DNA from: Clostridium minihomine
Lineage (GTDB): Bacteria > Bacillota > Clostridia > Oscillospirales > Acutalibacteraceae
NCBI RefSeq assembly: GCF_900240385.1
Contig: NZ_OEQH01000005.1
Location: forward strand, 62,001-126,000
Direction: 5' to 3'
Length of the DNA stretch: 64,000 nucleotides
Within the stretch, counting starts at the first letter, position 1, and every line of letters begins with the position of its first letter. The position numbers were made by a program, and so were the translations under genes. A model generated the notes under the pieces. It had not been told where the DNA came from. It made no database searches and saw only the letters and a list, made by a program, of their open reading frames with translations. Below are positions 60,825 through 64,000 of this stretch, in pieces.

Positions 60825-60858
60825 TATCAGTATATTAGTAATTACTAATATACTGATA
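60825..60858. promoter_or_regulatory. 34-bp perfect palindrome, ArsR-type operator candidate
   Basis: The half site TATCAGTATATTAGTAA (60825-60841) is followed without a gap by its exact reverse complement (60842-60858). It sits 20 bp upstream of the first gene of the ArsR operon. ArsR/SmtB regulators bind imperfect 12-2-12 palindromes; this one is longer and perfect. It could also affect the divergent DUF134 gene. Confidence 0.75.
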
Positions 60859-60890
60859 TTAATTTATTTTGTCAAGAGTTTTATTTGTTA

Positions 60891-60936
60891 TTGACATATG
60901 CCATAAAAGGAGTAAAATAATAGATGGCATATGCCA
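60891..60936 (+). promoter_or_regulatory. Promoter of the DUF134 gene with two operator copies
   Basis: TTGACA (60891-60896), 16-bp spacer, TAAAAT (60913-60918). TGACATATGCCA (60893-60904) overlaps the -35, and TGGCATATGCCA (60925-60936, a perfect 12-bp palindrome) follows the -10. The pair brackets the promoter, the usual layout for self-repression. Confidence 0.7.
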
Positions 60937-60964
60937 ATATAGCGCCAGGGAAGGAGAGGGTTTT

Positions 60965-61312
60965 ATGCCCAGACCCCGAAAGTGCAGGCGAGTGTGCTGC
61001 CTGCCAAAACGGCAGCATTTTGGTCCGCTGGATGGCAAAGAGATCCAAGAAATGAGCATCGTCATGACGGTGGACGAATTTGAGAGCATCCGTCTGATTG
61101 ATCTGGAAGGGCTTACTCAGGAAGAATGCGCGAAACGCATGGACGTTGCCCGAACCACGGCGCAGGGGATCTATAACAGTGCCCGCAAGAAATTGGCGGA
61201 ATGTCTTGTGCATGGCAAACGGCTGCAAATCAGCGGCGGCGATTATACCCTTTGCGGCAACGGGACAGAGTGTCACTGTATTCATTGCCCCAAAAAACAA
61301 ACGAAAGACTGA
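60965..61312 (+). CDS. DUF134 (UPF0251) DNA-binding protein
   Basis: A 115-residue protein starting MPRPRKCRRVC, with a conserved DUF134 HTH (VDEFESIRLIDLEGLTQEECAKRMDV then ARTTAQGIYNSARKKLAECL) and a C-terminal cysteine segment (CGNGTECHCIHCP) that may bind metal. ATG 60965 is used because AAGGAGAGGG precedes it; the frame is open upstream but without a start signal. It is followed by a NifX-like gene, the normal partner, and likely represses its own promoter. Confidence 0.9.
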   Translation: MPRPRKCRRVCCLPKRQHFGPLDGKEIQEMSIVMTVDEFESIRLIDLEGLTQEECAKRMDVARTTAQGIYNSARKKLAECLVHGKRLQISGGDYTLCGNGTECHCIHCPKKQTKD

Positions 61313-61328
61313 ATAGGAGGAAAAAAAC

Positions 61329-61718
61329 ATGATACTGGCAATTCCTTATCAAGATGAAAAAGTGTTCCAGCATTTTGGGAAAAGTGAAGCTTTTAAGCTG
61401 TATGAAACAGAAAATGGTGAGATTTTAAACGGCCGTGTGGTGTCTACCAATGGAAACGGCCACGGTGCTTTGGCAGAAATGCTGGAGCAGTGGAAGGTTT
61501 CAGTGCTGATTTGCGGGGGGATCGGTGCCGGTGCAAAAGAAGCTTTAACGCAGCGGAGCATTGAAATTTTTGGCGGAGTGAGCGGGTCAGCGGATCAGGC
61601 GGCCAAAGAGTATCTGGCCGGGACATTGATCTATAACCCGGATGTAGCCTGCAATCATCACCATCATGAGGAAGGCCACAGCTGTTCCGGAGAAGATCAC
61701 TCTGCGTGCGGTCATTGA
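61329..61718 (+). CDS. NifX/NifB-like dinitrogenase iron-molybdenum cofactor family protein
   Basis: A 129-residue protein with a NifX-type domain (MILAIPYQDEKVFQHFGKSEAFKLYE, then GVSGSADQAAKEYLAG). A C-terminal His/Cys-rich tail (CNHHHHEEGHSCSGEDHSAC) is probably metal binding. Such proteins carry Fe-S or other metal clusters; nitrogenase itself is not implied. TAGGAGG precedes the ATG, 16 bp after the DUF134 gene. Confidence 0.9.
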   Translation: MILAIPYQDEKVFQHFGKSEAFKLYETENGEILNGRVVSTNGNGHGALAEMLEQWKVSVLICGGIGAGAKEALTQRSIEIFGGVSGSADQAAKEYLAGTLIYNPDVACNHHHHEEGHSCSGEDHSACGH

Positions 61719-61734
61719 AAAAGAAATAAATATA

Positions 61735-61780
61735 AAAACAGAAAGCCTGAAGCAAAAGCTTCAGGCTTTCTGTTTTATTG
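61735..61780. terminator. Intrinsic terminator
   Basis: A 19-bp perfect stem (AAAACAGAAAGCCTGAAGC, 61735-61753, with 61758-61776) and AAAA loop. Confidence 0.93.
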
Positions 61781-61855
61781 ATTCCTCTTTGCACAAACTT
61801 TGTTTTGATTTTAGAGGAATCTGCAAAATGAAAAATCCGATGAGTTATTCTATTT

Positions 61856-63208
61856 TCAGTCGATTAAATGATGGGAATACCATTGGTTGCCTTTAAGCCG
61901 CCACAGAAAGATTACAGCCCGAATCACCCATTCTAACACCATTGCCAAATAAATTCCCATCAGACCAAAGCCAAGGGGGAGGGCCAACAGCCAGCCGCAG
62001 CCAACGCGCAGACCCCACATGCAGAACAGGGACACCATAGAGCTGAATTTTGCATCGCCCGCAGCACGAATCGCAGCAGGGATAATAAAGCTGGCGGACC
62101 AGAGAAGGGGCTGTGCCAAAGCTGTTACCACCACGATGTTCCAGACTTCAGATACGATTTCTTCCGGTGGTTGAAAAATACCGATTAAGGGTTTGAGAAC
62201 CGGCAGAATCAAAAGGAAAGTGAGAAGAAAGCTGAATCCGGATAAAACCACAAAAGTGCGAATGAACTTGCGGGCGTCCTGAATCTGCCGCCGCCCCATG
62301 CATTGCCCGATGATGGTCACCGCCACCTGACTGATGGTGTTGCTGGGAATTTGCAGAATCAAAATAATTGACCAGCTGATGGCGTTGGAGGTAAGAGCCA
62401 AGGTCCCCAGTGCTACAATAAAGGTTTGGGTGAGCAGTTTTCCGCCATTAAAGAAAATTTGCTCTGCCGCAAAGGGAATTCCGATATAAAGAATTCTTTT
62501 CAGAATATCCAGATTGGGTTTTAACGCGCCCCGCCACTGAAAATGAAGCATGTCGTCCAGCCGAATCAGGAAGAACAAAGAGCATGTCGCACCCAGCAGG
62601 CGGGCGATGTTAACGCCTATGGCCATACCGACTACGCCCCAATCGAATATGTAAATGAAAAGAATGTTTATCAGTACATACGATACATTAGTAATCAGGC
62701 TCAAAGCCAGGGCGGGGCGGGTTCGCCCCACACCCCGCAGGCAGCAGACCGCACCCTGATATAAGCCATAGGCAGGGTAAGACAATACACTGCCTAAAAG
62801 GTAAAGCCTTGCGTTGTGGAATACCTCTGCGTCGGCATTTCCGAACAGAACCGACAAAAGCGGATCGCGAAATAAGATTAGAAGCAGTCCCAGCGCAAAG
62901 GACGCCGTCGGAACCAGCGACACGGCCTGTTCGGTGGAACGGGACACCATTTCAGGGTTCCGGTTGCCCTGATATTGGGCCACCAGCACAGTGCCTCCGG
63001 TTGCGATAGCGATAATGACAGTTGTCATCAGAATATTCAGTGAATCCACCATATTGACGGCACTGATGGCCGCCACGCCGGCTGTGCTGATCAAGGCGGT
63101 ATTAAAAAAATTGATGCCAAGAATAAAGGTTTGTTCCACCAGAATCGGCAGAGCAAGAGAAAGGATTTGCTGGTAGTGGATGTTTTGGCCGGACAGATGC
63201 TTTTCCAT
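61856..63208 (-). CDS. MATE family efflux transporter
   Basis: A 450-residue membrane protein with 12 transmembrane helices in two homologous halves (LALPILVEQTFILGINFFNTALIS; IGIPFAAEQIFFNGGKLLTQTF). It exports drugs or toxic metabolites with Na+ or H+. ATG 63208 is taken as start since the longer frame has no ribosome site. It follows DUF1667 by 100 bp in the same direction and may be a separate unit. Confidence 0.92.
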   Translation of the reverse strand: MEKHLSGQNIHYQQILSLALPILVEQTFILGINFFNTALISTAGVAAISAVNMVDSLNILMTTVIIAIATGGTVLVAQYQGNRNPEMVSRSTEQAVSLVPTASFALGLLLILFRDPLLSVLFGNADAEVFHNARLYLLGSVLSYPAYGLYQGAVCCLRGVGRTRPALALSLITNVSYVLINILFIYIFDWGVVGMAIGVNIARLLGATCSLFFLIRLDDMLHFQWRGALKPNLDILKRILYIGIPFAAEQIFFNGGKLLTQTFIVALGTLALTSNAISWSIILILQIPSNTISQVAVTIIGQCMGRRQIQDARKFIRTFVVLSGFSFLLTFLLILPVLKPLIGIFQPPEEIVSEVWNIVVVTALAQPLLWSASFIIPAAIRAAGDAKFSSMVSLFCMWGLRVGCGWLLALPLGFGLMGIYLAMVLEWVIRAVIFLWRLKGNQWYSHHLID

Positions 63209-63308
63209 CAGTCCGACCGAGCGCCTTTTTAAGAAATGCCAATAGTTAACCACAAAATCACACCAATTCATTTTACGGATGGCATCGATTCATTTGCCAC
63301 GGTTTGTT

Positions 63309-63668
63309 TTATTCGGTTTGGGACAGAATGTCCCGGGTTGCGACCACGTCTACTCCGGTGCCGCACACATTTTCCAACACGGTTTGCCCCATGTGTACCG
63401 GGGCGGTTAAGGTTGCTTTATTTATTTCACGCATTACATCAAACATCATGCCCTTGGGAATGCCGCCGCTGGTTTTCACCGGGCATCGGCGCAAAGAGCT
63501 GTTTTTCAGCCGAACGGTAGAAGTGATAATGCGCATGGGGGCAGTCAGTTCCTGTTTGGCGTATACCGGCCCCCGGGAACAGGCATTGCCGGTAACGTGG
63601 AATCCATTTTCTGTATCTACCCGCAGGCGGCAGCCTCTGGGACACACAATACAAGTCAGTTCCGTCAT
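63309..63668 (-). CDS. DUF1667 protein (cysteine-rich oxidoreductase subunit)
   Basis: A 119-residue protein with CIVCPRGCRL at the N-terminus, GNACSRGPVYAKQE and RCPVKTSGGIPKG: cysteines in the DUF1667 pattern that likely bind an Fe-S cluster. The family is encoded with GlpA-like and pyridine-nucleotide-disulfide-type FAD oxidoreductases in anaerobes. Its ATG overlaps the upstream FAD oxidoreductase stop (ATGA). Confidence 0.9.
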   Translation of the reverse strand: MTELTCIVCPRGCRLRVDTENGFHVTGNACSRGPVYAKQELTAPMRIITSTVRLKNSSLRRCPVKTSGGIPKGMMFDVMREINKATLTAPVHMGQTVLENVCGTGVDVVATRDILSQTE

Positions 63669-64000
63669 CCTTGTGCCTCCTCTATGGATATCTCAATGGT
63701 GTTTGCACCTTCCAGCAAGGTTTTAGGCAGCGACACACGCTCCATTTCACCGGGAGCCAGATAAGGCTTGGGGTATCGTGCGGCGATTTCGCCGTCGCGG
63801 CGCACAATCACGGCGCTTTTTTCACAGCTTCGGTTCACACGAAAGAAAACACCCACATTCTTTTCCACCCGTTCCGGTCGAATTCTTTGGGGTACGGTAT
63901 AAGTGACCCCCGAACCGTTTTTCAGTGTTACCGTGTGGGAAGCCGCATTGTCTTTCTGGGCGGCAGCGGTTCCGGCCAGTTGGCTTTCCGCTGTGACGAA
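63665..64000 (-). CDS. FAD/NAD(P)-dependent oxidoreductase, C-terminal part (runs off the right edge)
   Basis: The 111 visible residues begin FVTAESQLAGTAAAQ and end in a beta-rich tail (YTVPQRIRPERVEKNVGVFF, KPYLAPGEMERVSLPKTLLE). This matches the C-terminal end of the disulfide-reductase-fold FAD proteins that precede DUF1667 genes; the first segment would be the last helix of the FAD domain. The start lies beyond 64000. A GTG at 63868 is internal. Confidence 0.75.
   Translation of the reverse strand, partial: FVTAESQLAGTAAAQKDNAASHTVTLKNGSGVTYTVPQRIRPERVEKNVGVFFRVNRSCEKSAVIVRRDGEIAARYPKPYLAPGEMERVSLPKTLLEGANTIEISIEEAQG

Overview
The window looks like a chromosomal segment of a spore-forming anaerobe of class Clostridia, most likely Oscillospirales/Ruminococcaceae-like. 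The reasons are the CotJ spore-coat operon, a YtvI-type sporulation permease, glycyl-radical and CoA-dehydratase enzymes, rubredoxin and flavodiiron protein, and Firmicutes-type promoters, ribosome binding sites and terminators. No rRNA, tRNA or CRISPR array was recognised.

Layout. 1-2.7 kb: a YjjI/YjjW glycyl-radical enzyme pair with its own Crp/Fnr-type regulator (minus strand). 2.9-5.0 kb: pseudouridine catabolism (HTH-PfkB kinase and PsuG). 5.3-8.0 kb: a YyaL-like protein and a lipoprotein. 8.2-18.8 kb: the cotJA-cotJB-cotJC operon, in which cotJC is split. The first 175 codons lie at 9131-9655. The last codons, encoding a tail ending NFYAFNPSFDKKPQ, lie about 9 kb away at 18668-18760. 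Between them is a 9,024-bp segment whose right end carries a large serine recombinase, bounded by matching CGTTTyGGsGAA cores. Excision would restore a 201-codon cotJC. This is the architecture of the sporulation intervening elements (the sigK skin element), but in a spore-coat manganese-catalase gene. The cargo is unusual: an ABC-F ATPase, a GIY-YIG protein, an acetate-transporter homologue and tex. This is the main find of the window.

19-34 kb: RDD protein and SppA; a Ca2+-type P-ATPase; a rubredoxin/flavodiiron oxygen-defence unit behind a Fur/PerR-like box; a GntR-controlled ABC exporter; a YtvI-like permease; a Fe/Mn superoxide dismutase; a flavoprotein; YebC. Two related, unidentified structured-RNA candidates lie at about 30.6 and 32.4 kb, each behind a good minus-strand promoter. 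34.4-36.8 kb: a fluoride riboswitch with its terminator controls inorganic pyrophosphatase, a NifU-like scaffold and a GGGtGRT protein.

37-57 kb: a lactate/acyl-CoA fermentation region. It holds a MarR-EtfB-EtfA operon, two acyl-CoA dehydrogenases, a crotonase, lactate permease, an FAD-linked lactate dehydrogenase-like enzyme, a second EtfBA, two propionate-CoA-transferase-like enzymes, and a 2-hydroxyacyl-CoA dehydratase with its ATP-dependent activator. Together these can encode the acrylate route: lactate -> lactoyl-CoA -> acryloyl-CoA -> propionyl-CoA -> propionate. A divergent large regulator of unrecognised type and a VOC-fold protein sit at the head of the dehydratase operon.

57-64 kb: a PPOX-family protein and HxlR regulator; a methyltransferase; an ArsR-type operon (ferredoxin, membrane Fe-S protein, ArsR, rhodanese lipoprotein) behind a 34-bp perfect palindrome; a DUF134 regulator with twin operators and a NifX-like protein; a MATE transporter; DUF1667; and the end of an FAD oxidoreductase running off the window.
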